The position numbers and the translations under genes are program-made. Shown in pieces: positions 12,426-24,731 of a stretch of 64,000 bases of DNA; position 1 is the stretch's first letter, and each line of letters begins with the position of its first letter. Source of the DNA: Populus alba. Taxonomy: Eukaryota; Streptophyta; Magnoliopsida; Malpighiales; Salicaceae. The stretch spans positions 12,586,001 through 12,650,000 of the forward strand of contig NC_133296.1 in NCBI RefSeq assembly GCF_005239225.2, read 5' to 3'. The notes under the pieces were generated by a model. It was not told the DNA's origin and made no database searches. It was given only the letters and a program-made list of their open reading frames with translations.

Positions 12426-14411
12426 ATATTCTCTTATTGATCCATATAGCCCTTGAAATCTAATGGATTTTCACAATAATTCCTCTTTTTTTTTTAGGAT
12501 TTGTTTTTTGATATTTTAATATTACATTGATTTAAAATTAATTTTATGATTAATTTTAATACTTTTAAATGAATATTGTTGACATTTAATTTAACAAAAT
12601 AAAATTTAATTTTAATAAATTAAAAAAATTAGAACTTTAAAATTAAATTTGAAATTTGAATAAATATTTAATTTTTTTTATAAAATTATTAAAAAAATAC
12701 TATGTCCTACAGGAATCACTATAGATTTTGTTTTTGTTCCTAGGAAATACTTTGATCTTTAATTTTCTTTTTCCCCTTGTATTGGTTCATTTAACGTTGT
12801 ATTGATTTGGAATTAGTCTGGGTGATTTGATTTTCATGCTTACATATGATATCTCATGTTATTGGGAAACGTTTTGTCCATTGGTTTGATGAAATAAAAT
12901 TTATTGATTTAAAATAATTGAAGTTTCGGGGACTAAATTTGAAGCTTGAACTAATGTTTAGTCTATTTTTTTATTTGCTAAAATCAAGATTGATTTGCAT
13001 AGTTAAGGGAATAGTTCATGTCCTTTTATTTTGAGTCGCTTAACTTTTTTTTTTTAATTTGATCATTTCACGTTGCATTTTATTTAGGATTTAACTTGGT
13101 AGTTTATTTTTGATTACTTAGATATGGGTTTTTTACAATATCAAGGGAAAATTCCAGGGCTCGGTTGATCCTTAGTTTGACAAAAACAAAATAAAATTAC
13201 ATTGATGCAAAACAATTTAGGCTTAAGAGACAAAAATTGAACCAAAAACTAAAATGGTAGGATAGGGTAGATGGCTAGAGCAACTTTGTTAGCAAGTGCA
13301 TTGCACGTGCCAGAGTATGGAGACAAGCCTTTAAATTCTAGCAATGTGTGTGGCTTGTTTTGGTGGCCAACTACCAACTTCCTTGGTGGAGTTAGTAGTG
13401 ACGTGACAAGGGTTGTCGAGTGGTGCGACACATGTCATGTTTGGAGGCACATGCGACCCTTTTTCTTTTTCTTATTCCTTGCTTTCTTTTTTCTCTCTTC
13501 TCCTCAAGATTCATGATGACTTGCCAAAAAAATAAAGGTTTCTCATTATTTTGTTTATGTTTCAAATTTGGTTCCTATTCTTTTTAGTGCTATTCTTTGC
13601 TTTATGTTCCTTTAAAATTTTTTTTTTCAATTTCATCATTTAACATTAGGTTGGTTTGAAATTGGGTTTCGTAATGTTTTTTAATGGGATTGTCCTAGTT
13701 TCATGACCATATCACATGTTTGAAAAGTTAACCTTGATTGACATCAATATTTGTTTTATAATATTTTTTTTATATTGGTTTTTTTTTTCAATTTCGTCAT
13801 TCAATATTAAATTTATTGGAAAATTAAAATTCATGATTTTCTTTGCTTTCTTTTCTAAGGTGTTATCTTGATGTCATTACTTAGGTTATGAGTTTGATGA
13901 GTTAACTCGAGTTGACTCAGGTTTTTTTTCAAGTTTTTATTTTAAGATTGAATATTTTTCAATTTCATCCTTTAATATTGGATTTATTTTTTCATGTTTT
14001 GCCTTCTTTTTAGGTTATTTCATTTGTATGATCTAACTCATGGGATTTGGTGAACTTGCCAGGGTTTGTTGGGTTTTTTTTTTTTGTCATTTTTGTTGAT
14101 TAATTTTTTTTATCCTTTTATATTTGGATTGTTATGAATCGTGCATCATAATTTATTTTTATTTGCATTCTATAAGGTTATCTCATCCCCACAACCCCGA
14201 TCATGAGTTTTGCATGTTAACTTGAGTAGTTCTTTATCTTTTTTTTTTTTTTTTTTAATTTCATCATTAAGCATTGAGTTGTTTGAGAATTTAACTTTGT
14301 AATTTGTTTTTTTTTTTTTTACAATCCGTTCTTTCTGTGGATGTCTTCATATGATATGGTCACTTTTTCTTTTTAAAAAAAAATCAGCCCATTTACTATC
14401 ACTGAGTTTTA
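12426..14411. repeat. Degenerate dispersed repeat region (TTTCAATTTCATC family)
   Basis: No gene. The phrase 'TTTCAATTTCATC' or 'CAATTTCGTCATTCAATATT' recurs at intervals of roughly 150-250 bp (for example near 13,627, 13,787, 13,958 and 14,255). It is usually followed by a 'GGTTATCTCATTCTCATGA'-like block and a 'GGTTAACTYGAGTTGACTC' block. The same phrases occur at 22.1 and 29.9-32.8 kb. I infer an old, internally repetitive LTR or satellite-like element with no coding capacity. The short ORFs at 13.25-13.52 kb are not supported. Confidence 0.5.
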
Positions 14412-14419
14412 TTTTTATC
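14412..14419. repeat. Left 8-bp target-site duplication of the hAT element
   Basis: TTTTTATC, identical to 21863-21870 at the other end. The length of 8 bp is diagnostic of the hAT superfamily. Confidence 0.8.
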
Positions 14420-17034
14420 CAAGGTTTTCAATTCGTTTAAAATTTAAAATATTCTTAAATAGTTAAGATTAAATATAACTTTAATTTTAAGTCTTAAAGT
14501 AATTCAACTTAAACAAAATACCAAAATATTATGAAAGTAAAATGTTTTAACACAAAATAAACATAAATCAAACATCATCTCCATCATTAACATAAAAATA
14601 AGGATCTTGATTTTGTGGTGGTATGTAGGGAAAGTTATTAACTAGACATTCTAATAGTTGATCATTTCCACCAAGCTCAATATTCTCTTCATCAAAACAT
14701 GTCTCTTCATCCTCTAAAGTCAAAGTAGACAAAGGTGCTTTTATAGTCTCCCAACTTATATCATCTCCATCAAAAAGGCTAGGTTCTTCACAAATCCATT
14801 CATTCAATAGGTCAATATTATCGAGGCTAATGGGATCTAAAGCATCCCTTATTTTGCTTAAATTCCTACAAAAAACAACATGAATATAAACCACATATAT
14901 ATTAGTGATAAATTTAGTTTTAAAAAATTAATATCATTGTTAATAAAAATAATAATAATCATTTTCAATATTATTATTAATATTATAATATCAATATTTT
15001 ACCTATGTTGAATCCTCAAATTATAACGAACAAATACTAGATCACTCAATCTTTTATGCTCTAGCCTATTGCACCTTTTAGAATAAATGAATTCAAATAT
15101 ACTCCAATTTCTTTCACATCCAGTTGCACTACAATATTGACTAAGAATTCAAATTGCAAACTTTTGAAGTTCTTGAGTATCATTGCCAAATTGCTCTCAC
15201 CATGCAACTAGATAAGACAAAAGTTTAATAAATTAGATATTATAAATACAAAAACAATATTATATTTAAAAAACATAATGTTATTACCTGGATTTAACTT
15301 TTCTTTTTGACGAATAGCTAAGGGCATGCCAAAATCACAAGTTGCTTTCTTATACTCCTCAAGTTGGCCACTAATTAAATCTTGAGTGTCACAATCAGGG
15401 ACCAATCTAGTAATTGTGCTAAGCAAACCTCGAGTAACCTCCTTTTGTTTTGAAAAAGAAGGCCTAAAATGGATTCCAGGATTAAGAAAACAACCTGCTG
15501 CATGTAATGGACTATGAACTTGCTTATCCCATTTAGCATCAATTACCCAAATATATGGTCCATATTGAGATACTCTATTTTTCAACCTTGACTTGATGGC
15601 TTCTTTTGCTTTATCCATTGCCTCATATAAATAACCCATTGTTGGTTTTTCTTCACTATCTGCTAATCGAAGAACTTGTACTAAAGGCTCACTAACTTTG
15701 ACTATATGTTCACATCGAGGCCAAAAGTCTTTATTTTGTAAAATTATGGCAGTTATTTCCTTTCCAACTTTACTTTTACCATGACTTGATTCTACCCATT
15801 TCATGCAAGTAAACATTTGTTGAAGCTCTTTCTTAAACTTAAGCAAACATTGGATGCTTAAAAAATGGGTAGCAAACCTTATCATGCCAGGACGACATAG
15901 ATCATTTCCATTAGTAAAGTCTTTCCTCATCAAAGCTAAAACCCATGCATGATTATATATAAATTTGGTTATGTTTCTTGCCTTCTTAATGGTTTCATCA
16001 ATCATCGGAAAATATCTTGGATTAGAAATATTTTCTAACATCAAATCAATGTAATGGGCAGCACAAAGAGAGCAAAAGAAAGTGCCATACCTTTGTTGTA
16101 AAGCCTTCCCAACAGCCTTGAATGCAGACTCATTATCACTAACAAATTGGACAATATTTTCTTGCCCCACTTCTTTGACAACTTCATCAAACATTTCAAG
16201 CAATGTCTCTTTATCTTTTCGAAGACTTGAAGTGTCAACTGATGTAACTCCCGGGTAAATTCCTGTATTTTTAAAAAAAAAAAAATAAAGAAGGGGGGGA
16301 AATATTTTATATATATATATATAATGGAGTGGAAATTATTATCTAATAATGTGAATGTGGACAAGGATTTAAATTGAATAAGTCAAACTTTTGGGCCAAA
16401 TGGTTTAAAACAAAACAATGAAGGACTTAAATGAAAAGGGGGAAAACTTGTAAATATAAAAACAAGTGGGGGGTGGTTTTAAGGGGGGAGTGGCCGGCTA
16501 TGTTAGGGTTTGAGAGGGAAAAGAATTGAGTGAAATTTATCAAAGTTTATCCAAAATAAATTCAAAAAAAAGAAAAGAAATGAGATATAACTAGTGATTA
16601 AAGTTTATTAGGAAGGGTTTGAACAAGAAAATTTCAAAAGGGAAACAAAAGATGTTTTTTTTTTAAGAGGGGAGGCATTGAGAGGAAAATAAGGGGGGAA
16701 GGAGGAAAGAAATTTGTGTGGTGATTTCAAGCTTTCCATCTCTTATTTCTTTGAATTAAAAGGTAACAAATCTCTTCCTCTCAATTAAATTGATATATTT
16801 AGTATGTTAAGATTTTATTCAATTGTATTAGTGTATAATTATGGTATGAGTTGTGAGGTTTAATGGGTTAACTTATGAAATTATGATGAATTAATGTTTT
16901 AATAAATGAAATAATAGTGGGTAATGTTTCAATTTGTGAAATTGAAGAAAAAATCATTATGGGTTCTTTTGAGGAGAGGTTTTGGCCAAGAGAAAGAAAA
17001 TGAATGAAAATATTTATTCAATAATTAATTGTTG

Positions 17035-17755
17035 AGTTATGTTGTAATATTGATGATGAAGGAGTTATATTAGGGATGAGTTAATATTGTTGAGTGATAA
17101 TTAAATGAGTTATATTAGTGATATTGATGATGAATGAATTATATTAGTGATGAGTTAATATTGTTGAGTGATAATTAAATGAATTATGTGATAATATTGA
17201 TGATGAAGAAATAATATTAGTGATGAGTTAATATTGTTGAGTGATAATTAAATGAGTTATGTGGTAATATTGATGAGGAAGGAATTATATTAGTGATGAG
17301 CTAATATTGTTGTTTGATAGTTAAATAAACTATGTGATAATATTGATGATGAAGAAATTATATTAGTGATGAGCTAATATTGTTGTTTGATAGTTAAATA
17401 AACTATGTGATAATATTGATGATGAAGAAATTATATTAGTGATGAGCTAATATTGTTGTTTGATAGTTAAATAAATTATGTGATAATATTGATGATGAAG
17501 AAATTATATTAGTGATGAGCTAATATTGTTGAGTAAGAATTAAATGAGTTATATTAGTGATATTGATGATGAAAGAATTATATTAGTGATGAGTTAATAT
17601 TGTTGAGTGATAATTAAATGAGTTATGTGGTAATATTGATGAGGAATGAATTATATTAGTGATGAGTTAATATTGTTGTTTTATAGTTAAATAAATTATG
17701 TAATAATATTGATGATAAAATAATTAAATTAGCAATGAGCTGTTTTGCTGGTTTG
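17035..17755. repeat. 73-bp minisatellite within the solo LTR
   Basis: About ten tandem units. The shared motif 'GATGAGCTAATATTGTTG' recurs at exactly 73-bp spacing (17301, 17374, 17447, 17520). Outer units are more diverged and carry 'GTGATAATTAAATGAG' in place of 'TTGATAGTTAAATAAA', while the central four are nearly identical, as expected from recent unequal exchange in the array centre. Confidence 0.9.
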
Positions 17756-17999
17756 ATAAGTAAAGTGGTTTTGTGGTGATGTTATTGATGAAATAATTAA
17801 ATTGATGACAAGTTGATTTTGTTGAAATAAATTTTAATTGGTAATGAAATGAACCTGCAGGAGTGGACGAGGCTACAAGAACCACTCAGCAAACAGGTTT
17901 AGCTAGCAGGACGCAAACACCAAGTAGGTGTTTAATATCTTGAATATTTTTTCTTTTTCTAAACTTTAGATATTTAAATTTCTCGATCTCGATCAATGG

Positions 18000-18215
18000 C
18001 CCTGTCAATGGGCAATTGATGACCAGTTATCCTGGTATGGAACTAGTGCCCTATGAATGGGCAGTTGGTGGACCAGTTATCCTAGTATGGAATTGGTGCC
18101 CTGTGAATGGGCAGCTGGTGGACCAGGTATCCTGGTATGGAATTAGTGCTGCTAGTTCAGCTGTGTTGGTATGGAACTAGTGCTGGTAGTCCAGCTGTAC
18201 TGGTTTGGAACTGAA
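18000..18215. repeat. ~60-bp tandem repeat within the solo LTR
   Basis: Three to four degenerate units of 'CCCTGTGAATGGGCAGCTGG' followed by 'GGACCAGTTATCCTGGTATGG', much less AT-rich than the surroundings. The last units lose the 'CCCTGTGAATGGGC' half and keep 'CCAGCTGTACTGGTTTGGAACT'. Confidence 0.8.
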
Positions 18216-18579
18216 GTTCTATAATGTGAATATATTTAAATTTTGGATTATTGATTTGAGAATAGTACTTGGACGATGATAGTAAATGTAGAAATTTTGT
18301 GAGTAAATAATGCATATATTTATATGTTATTGCAAATGTAAATGCTCTAATTGATCATGATTATCTTTTAAATCATTATGCAGGTTCATCTCAATACTGC
18401 ACCTCCTAGTTTTTTAGAGTTTACTTCTATTACTAGTAAATCTTTTGGATATGTAAATTATTGATAATAACATTACTATCTGTATATTTTGAAGATTATA
18501 ATGTTGGGTATGTATGAATTTAAATGAACTAGCTTATTTAACTTGTACTCTATTATATACATATTTTCTAATTATGATG

Positions 18580-18581
<2 letters not shown>

Positions 18582-18627
<46 letters not shown>
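18582..18627. repeat. (AT)n microsatellite
   Basis: An uninterrupted run of over 20 AT dinucleotides inside the solo LTR. Confidence 0.9.
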
Positions 18628-18631
<4 letters not shown>

Positions 18632-19810
18632 CATGTAGTTAATATCATTTGTGATAAACTGTACTTAAAAGATTATATTAAATCCATAATCTATGGTTTG
18701 TGCTTCATGGTTAAGATAATTATTTCTTTATTTTAGCAAAATAATTATTCATTGAGTTGATATGTTAGAGAAAGTGAAATATTATTGATTAAGATATGTT
18801 GGAGTATAATAAGAACATTGAATTGTGGAAATGGTTGATTAGGGACTAATGTTGATTTTGTCGATAACTTAGGACAAGCTAAATTAGGGGAAACTCTGCC
18901 AAAATTTAAAAAAAAAAAATCATCATGAATTTTCTTAATATATTGCTGGAAAATTTATTGGAGTTGTTACATCTGACTTCAAGAATATGGTACCTCTTGG
19001 AGAATAAGCAAGAAAATTCACAATTGGTACATTCCTTCTATTTGACCACCCATCTGCCATAATGGAGCATCCATAAAGTTTTCAATTAGCCTTGATTTCA
19101 AAAGATATTTATGGACATCATGAACTACACCTTTCAAAAGTGGTCTCCTTAAATCATGATATGATGGTCCTTTAAAACCAGGTCCCATTAATGCTTTGGC
19201 GTCTATAATTGGTTGATAATAGTATGATTTAGCACCATTAAATGGTACATTAACATCATACCACCATCTTGTTATGACCTTCCTTGCATTATGTTCCTTC
19301 TCTTTAGAAGCCATTGCCCTTTTAATGTTAGGTTGTGAATTTGGGGTATTTCGTGGAACGAATAAAGTCATCTTTTTTCTATTTGCACTTATGCCTTGCA
19401 TTGTCAATCTCTTATTTGCTTGTGAACCGATATCACTTAAAGTAGGATTTACACTATCACCTTTTTCGACCTCATCACTGGAAAGTGATTGAGAATTTCC
19501 AATATCAATTCTAAGTCTCTTTCTTTTCTCTTTCTCCATTGCCAAGTCCTCTATCAATTGCTTCATTTGCCATTTCACATCTGGAGGGACCTTTTTACAA
19601 GCTTCAACTTGGCCCTTAATACCAGCAAGGTGATACTTTAGACGAGTAAAACCACCACTATTGATCCTTTTACTACAATGAACACATATACTTGAGTTCT
19701 TTGCATCAATAACCACTTGCCCATGAGCCCATGCTGGATCATCTGATCTTGCTGGAGCTGAAGCCATAGAAAAACCACCACTTGATGAGTTTTCAGCTAT
19801 GTAATTTAAT

Positions 19811-21250
19811 CTAAAAACAAAAATAAAACACAATTAATTTCACCTATTACAATTTACATCAATGTGATTTTTAAAGTAAAATGGATGGTAATAATACCAA
19901 TAACTTAAAATGAAAAGAATGACATTTCTCAAGATACCATGTTGATTTACAAATATTATTTGTTGGCTTCACACTTTAAATTTATTATTTGATACATTTG
20001 GTTTCATATAATAATTATGTATCCTTCCTTATAATTAATTATGGTTTAGTACATTTGGTTTCACATATATATATACATATAATAATTCTCAAAAAACTAT
20101 ATAATCCGATTATGGTCAAGTTACTTATATTTTACACATATACATATAATAATTACTTAAAAATTAATACAACATAGCAGTAAACATATATATACATTCG
20201 GTTTCATATAATAATATTTCTTATAATTAATCCGACCATGGTCAAGTTACTTATATTATTAACTGCCAAACCTAGCAACCTAGCAATTAATCTAGTTATT
20301 TTGTTCTTTTTTTCTTGAATTCTAATCTTGACATATGCAGTATAATTTATTCATTTAAATGTAATATTTTTATCTAGGCTTAACTTTGTTTAACTTTAAT
20401 CATAATGTATGTAGATTGCGGTATAAATAAAACAGATCATTAACTCTGTTTTATCAGTTTCATTTACGGAAAGAGCTCTGACTTGGTTTGTATAGGCTTG
20501 TGCACAGAATACAAATCAAACATCAAAGTAGGATTCAATTTCAGATAAAGCTTTAAAGTTCAAACTAGCTAGCCAAGCTCGGTGAAGTAATAAAATGATA
20601 AATACAATACAAAGTTACAACTTACAAACCCAACAGTAAGATTATATACAAAGAAAAAGATTACATGCGTTTTCCATTTCAGAATTAAATTAGATACAAA
20701 GAAAGACCAAATTAAATACAAAATTTGGTATTAAGTTAGGAGGGGTACTAGTGGGATATTGTTACTCTGCCTGCATATATTATGTAAACTTAGGATAGTT
20801 ATAAAACTTAGTTTGATGTCGAAAATATTAATGTTGATGATTTTAGAAAAATAATAAAGTTTATACATGGTGAGATATTCATTCATCCATTGTTTTCCGT
20901 AGATCAATATCATATTGTATAGATTCGTTGAACAATTCATTCAAAGAAGTTGGTTTTCTATGCTAAAATATTTTTCAGATGGCATATCCTTCTCTTTTAT
21001 CTAACATCATATTCCACACCACCTAAGTCCTAAACAGTGGATTCATTGTAGTAAGCCATCTTTTAATTTGATTTATCAAAAACAAAAACTTTTAACGTAG
21101 AAATCAAAGCCATTTATCATAAAAGACAACTTTCTAAAGTGTTTTGTCCTTTGAATTTATGGCGAGCCTAAGACTATTAACATTCCAGCAGTGTAAGTTA
21201 ACAAAACTAAGTTCATGTGTTTTTCATTTCTAATTTGAACTTGAACAGAG
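19811..21250 (-). other. hAT 5' intron / leader region
   Basis: No coding sequence. A splice acceptor-like TTTTTAG on the minus strand at about 19,811 precedes the transposase exon, so 19.8-21.25 kb is probably a 5' intron of the transposase gene. Short AT-rich motifs ('CATTTGGTTTCATATAATAA') are repeated three times at 19,995-20,215. Confidence 0.4.
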
Positions 21251-21862
21251 AAAAAAGATCACATCTTAGCTCTGCAGAGACAATTATTTGAGAAGGGAAC
21301 GGATGGCCACAAAGCGAGGTTTGATGAATCTTTTGGTTCTTTGCCAGGTTGCAGGGGGCTCCTTCTCTTTTTCGTTGATTGAGCCGCTTCGATCAAAAAG
21401 TCAGGTTGCAGCCTTGCAGGAGCAGCAGTGTAGTTATTGCAGTAGTAAGATCAAGACAACAACAAAGAAAAGGAAAGATTGGAGGGGGAGTTCGTGAAAC
21501 TAAAAGACAAGATGCTGATTGTAATTGTTTTGGTTGGGAACTTGAGTCTGCGAGGAGGAAGAGAAATTAGGGATTTGGTTTAGTTTACTTTAGACTTCAG
21601 AGAAAAAAAGCGTGGGTGTACTGTGCAGTTCATGAAAATAAACCGGGTTTAATTTTGAGTCTTTGATTTTGAGTTTTTGACTCGATGGCTTTAACCCAAA
21701 ACGAAACACATGGAATTCGGTCGGAATGTTCCGGCTGAAATTTGACCGAAATTTCTAGATCAAACCGAGATTTTAATTGAGGTGAAACTTGTTCCGTTTT
21801 GTTTTGTTTTTTTAACTGGTACGAGATGTTCTGGCCGAAACGGAATGAAATTAACAACTTTG

Positions 21863-21870
21863 TTTTTATC
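21863..21870. repeat. Right 8-bp target-site duplication of the hAT element
   Basis: TTTTTATC, a perfect match to 14412-14419. Confidence 0.8.
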
Positions 21871-23410
21871 AAATCAGTTTATTGGATCCAGCTTGGTTTA
21901 TGACCCAAGCCACACATTTTTCATACATCTTTAAAATACCCTAATGATGCTTGAACATCTTTTTTCTTTTTCTTTTTTTATGTTTAAATTTTTTTGATGT
22001 GGCCTTCTACGTAGTGCGGGCTATCTATCTAGTTAAAACAAAAGAAGCTTATTAATCCACTATGGATTGTAAGATAATTCACCGTAGATTACAATAATGT
22101 TTTTTTTTTTTCATTTTGTTCCTCCTATTGTTGTCAATTATTATTATTATTTTAATTTCATCCTTTGATGCTGTGTTGATTATGATTTTGAGTTGATTAT
22201 TTATTTTGATTTATTATTTATATGGTTTTTTTAGGTTTTTTTTTTTAAAAGCCATCTTGAAATAGGTTTGGCACTCAATTTTATGAAAAAAAAATCAATT
22301 TGGTTGTTTGCAAGGAATTGAAGGTGAAAGGACCAAAATTAAAAGCAATGAACAATAGCATGCCTCCTTTTTTTTTTTTTCTAAAAAAAGGCGTCAACTC
22401 ATGTCCTTTTTTTTTTTTTTTGCCCTTTGCTTATTGAATTTTCTTTCATTTCAATTGGAACATTTGATATTTTGTTGATTAAGATTTGAGGTTAATGGTT
22501 TGTTTTAGTTAATGTTTTATGTAGTTAACTTAATCTAAAAAAAAACATTCTATAATTGTCTCAGAGCTTAATTTAATTGAAAATAATCTAATTTTATTGT
22601 TTGTGCAAAATTGAAAATAAGAGGATTGAAATTGTCTAAAAGAACAATTAGGAGGACCTTTAAAGAAAATTGTGTATCTATGCCTTACCACCAATTTACT
22701 TCTTATGTTTTGGCAAAAATCATTTTTGGTCCCTTTGAGTTTGAGAATTGAACAGTTCAATCCAAAACTTATTTTTCTTGCATTTTAGTACATGTATTTA
22801 AGAGAGGAGAGAGAGACCCGCCTGATTACAGTGAGTAGAGAGAAAGTTGATAAATGTCCACTTTTCAATGATAAAACACATCGTTCTTGGTGTTAACGGA
22901 TTACATTCAACAAGGAGATTTTTATTTAGACCTTTTTTCCTTTTATCATGATGAAAAATGTAGATTGATACTCATGAATGTTTTTTATTTGAGTTGATTT
23001 TTCATTTCTAAACGAACCAAGTGCTAATTTAATAGCATAAACGGGTTTATTGGGCTTCTTATAGTGTTTCTTAGGTTTTTTTCAATGAAAAAAATGCTTT
23101 AAAATGTGTTTTTATGCCTTTGATATTAGTTACAAATGATGCGTCACTTGTGTTATTATCTTAAGAAAAAAAGGTGAACAACACGTCATTCATCCCTAAC
23201 TAAAAAGAAAAAAATTATAAGTGTGATCTTATTTCAGGCCCATGCATCTAGGCTTTCTTAGAGGCTCACCCCCTAACCTTCTTTTTTTCTCCCTCTTTTG
23301 ATTTTTCTAAAAGTTTTTAGACCCGACTAAGAGCAAATAAGGGCAAAATGAGGGCCTTGGGTTGAGAGGATCAACTAAGGTTCACCACTTTAGTTTTTTT
23401 TTTTTTTTTA
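21871..23410. repeat. Degenerate repeat region between hAT and PORR gene
   Basis: No gene. 22,080-22,620 carries the same 'TTTTAATTTCATCCTTTGAT' phrases as 12.4-14.4 and 29.9-32.8 kb, mixed with long T runs. 22,760-23,400 is unassigned AT-rich DNA. Confidence 0.4.
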
Positions 23411-23830
23411 TAATTAAAACAATGTTGTTTTGAAAACAAAACTCCAAAAAAAAATGTGAATGAATTATTAAGTGGGTTTGGGTTGGAGGGATCAACCCGT
23501 GTCAATCCTTTCCCTCATTTTTTCTTTAACCTGGACCGGTCCATGCCCTATGTTGTCCAAGTCTTAGGCAAACTTGTCAAGTCAATCAGGATTCTAGGAC
23601 TATGATGTTTAAAAAAAATAAATTAAAACAATGTTGTTTTAAAAACAAAACTCCAACAAAAAAAATGTAAATGAGTTATTAAGTGGGTTTCATTGGGTTG
23701 GAGGGATCAACCCGTGTCAATCCTTTCCCTCATTTTTTCCTTAACTTGGACCAGTTCATGCCCTATATTGTCCAAGTCTTAGGCAAACTTGTCAAGTCAA
23801 TCAAGATTCTAGGACATGATGTTTTTTCGT
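23411..23830. repeat. Two-copy tandem duplication, ~209-bp unit
   Basis: 'CAATGTTGTTTT' begins both units, at 23,420 and 23,629. Shared blocks are 'GGTTGGAGGGATCAACCCGT', 'CAATCCTTTCCCTCATTTTT' and 'GTCCAAGTCTTAGGCAAACT'. The copies differ by scattered substitutions. Non-coding. Confidence 0.85.
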
Positions 23831-24650
23831 CAAGTTAAATTAAAATATAGTTTTAGAATGAACAAAATTGTTAAACTCGAGGGGTCCATTATAGTTGCCT
23901 TTGAACCACGTCTATGTTGGTTCTTAGGATTGCTTTTAAATCAGCCAGGTCGATTGTGTTAGTTCAAGGCACCTTTCCAAATAGTTTAATTCAAAACTCG
24001 AGTAATGTAAGCAATCGGGTCGGGATGTTTTAAAATTAACTACTTACTATTAAAAAGTTTTTTATGACTTGAATATTCTTTTGTTTTTCCACTCGAAAAT
24101 AATGGTGTGGCCTGCAACGTACCAAACAGAACCTAAACATAAAAAAAACCTGAGCCAAACTGGAAAAACCGAGTTAAACTGGTTTTTGTCCTAAAAATCC
24201 AAACCAAAATCGATCGGTTTGAACCGGTTTCTATTTTTTAAAAAATTTTAGTTTAGTTATTGTTTTTTTTTTTTAAACCGAATCAAATTAAAAATGATCA
24301 CACCTAATAAATTTATATGAATACCTTTATTTAAAATTATAATTATAAAAATCTCTAGTGTCATAAAATTCTAAAATTGTTTGATTTATCTTAAGAACTT
24401 GATAATCAAGACACTAGATCAAGTTTGAAAATTATGACTTTATAAAACGTTTTAATCAAAATGATTGACCTAATTGAAACATAACTGGACAAAATTTTGA
24501 TCGATTGATTTATTTTTTTACTTGTAAGAAAAAATAAACAAGTATAATGGATGATTTACTCAAAATGAAAAAAAAAAAAACAAAAAAACCAAATGAGTCC
24601 ATGAAAATGAATAAACCAATAATGAAAGGAGTCATAAAAAAGCAAAAGCA
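23831..24650. other. Intergenic DNA upstream of the PORR gene
   Basis: Mixed sequence with a self-complementary 'CGATCGGTTTGAACCGGTTT' segment near 24,210, a motif style common in non-autonomous poplar transposons. I could not place termini. No ORF supported. Confidence 0.4.
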
Positions 24651-24658
24651 AAACCCTA
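24651..24658 (+). promoter_or_regulatory. Telo-box-like promoter motif
   Basis: AAACCCTA lies 74 bp upstream of the PORR start codon. In plants this motif near transcription starts is typical of genes for translation and organelle gene expression (established knowledge). Transcript start itself not determined. Confidence 0.45.
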
Positions 24659-24731
24659 CTTGAACCCTTGGTCTTCCCTCCCCTCTACACTCTCATTTCC
24701 AAAAGGAACAGAGGAAGCTGCAGCCTGAACA

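Larger units (their letters stand above)
16243..18971. mobile_element. Solo LTR inserted in the hAT transposase
   Basis: A 2,729-bp insertion beginning TGTAACTCCCGGG and ending GGAGTTGTTACA (TG...CA with short terminal inverted repeats). The flanking 5-mers are actga (16238-16242) and tctga (18972-18976), a 4/5 match fitting a 5-bp LTR-retrotransposon target duplication. Removing the insertion rejoins the transposase between FLKS and VDTSS, which fixes the boundaries. It has no coding capacity. Orientation is ambiguous because the ends are near-palindromic; plus is slightly favoured. It contains two minisatellites and an (AT)n run. Confidence 0.8.
14568..19767 (-). pseudogene. hAT transposase pseudogene (BED finger, DUF659, RNase H-like, dimerisation domain)
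   Basis: Would cut and paste the surrounding element. The coding start is an ATG at 19767. Order: BED-type zinc finger (DDPAWAHG, then CVHC and the KYHLAG part), a DUF659 region ending GCSIMADGWSNRRN, then NFLAYSPRGTIFLKS. After the inserted LTR it resumes VDTSSLRKDKETLLEMFDEVVKE, the FVSDNESAF motif and the RNase H-like body to 15288 (GT donor). Two further exons follow, 15207-15003 (dimerisation domain with CERNWS and KRLSDLVFVRYN) and 14865-14568. Defects: a frameshift near 19,075 before YGCSIMADGW, the LTR insertion, and in-frame stops at the start and middle of the dimerisation exon. It cannot make a working protein. Confidence 0.88.
14420..21862 (-). mobile_element. hAT-superfamily DNA transposon (Ac/Tip100-like), with nested LTR
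   Basis: The element spans 7.4 kb, or about 4.7 kb without the nested LTR at 16243-18971. The ends read CAAGGTTTTCAATT on the left and, reverse-complemented, CAAAGTTGTTAATT on the right: an imperfect terminal inverted repeat. They are flanked by an identical 8-bp duplication, TTTTTATC. Inside is a minus-strand BED-finger transposase gene with introns and stops. The 21.25-21.6 kb part is less AT-rich and lies where a 5' untranslated exon is expected; reverse-complemented it contains 'AAATCCCTAATTTCTCTTCC'. Immobile on its own because the transposase is broken. Confidence 0.85.

Noticed and set aside
13249..13516. Short overlapping frames on both strands
   Set aside because: No family resemblance, inside degenerate repeat DNA.
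17035..17755. Possible CRISPR-like array
   Set aside because: Direct tandem repeats without unique spacers, in a plant nuclear LTR; it is a minisatellite.
16243..18971. Intron of the hAT transposase
   Set aside because: A GT occurs near the left joint, but using it breaks the frame, whereas removing TGTAAC...GTTACA with its target duplication rejoins the transposase precisely. An LTR insertion fits better.
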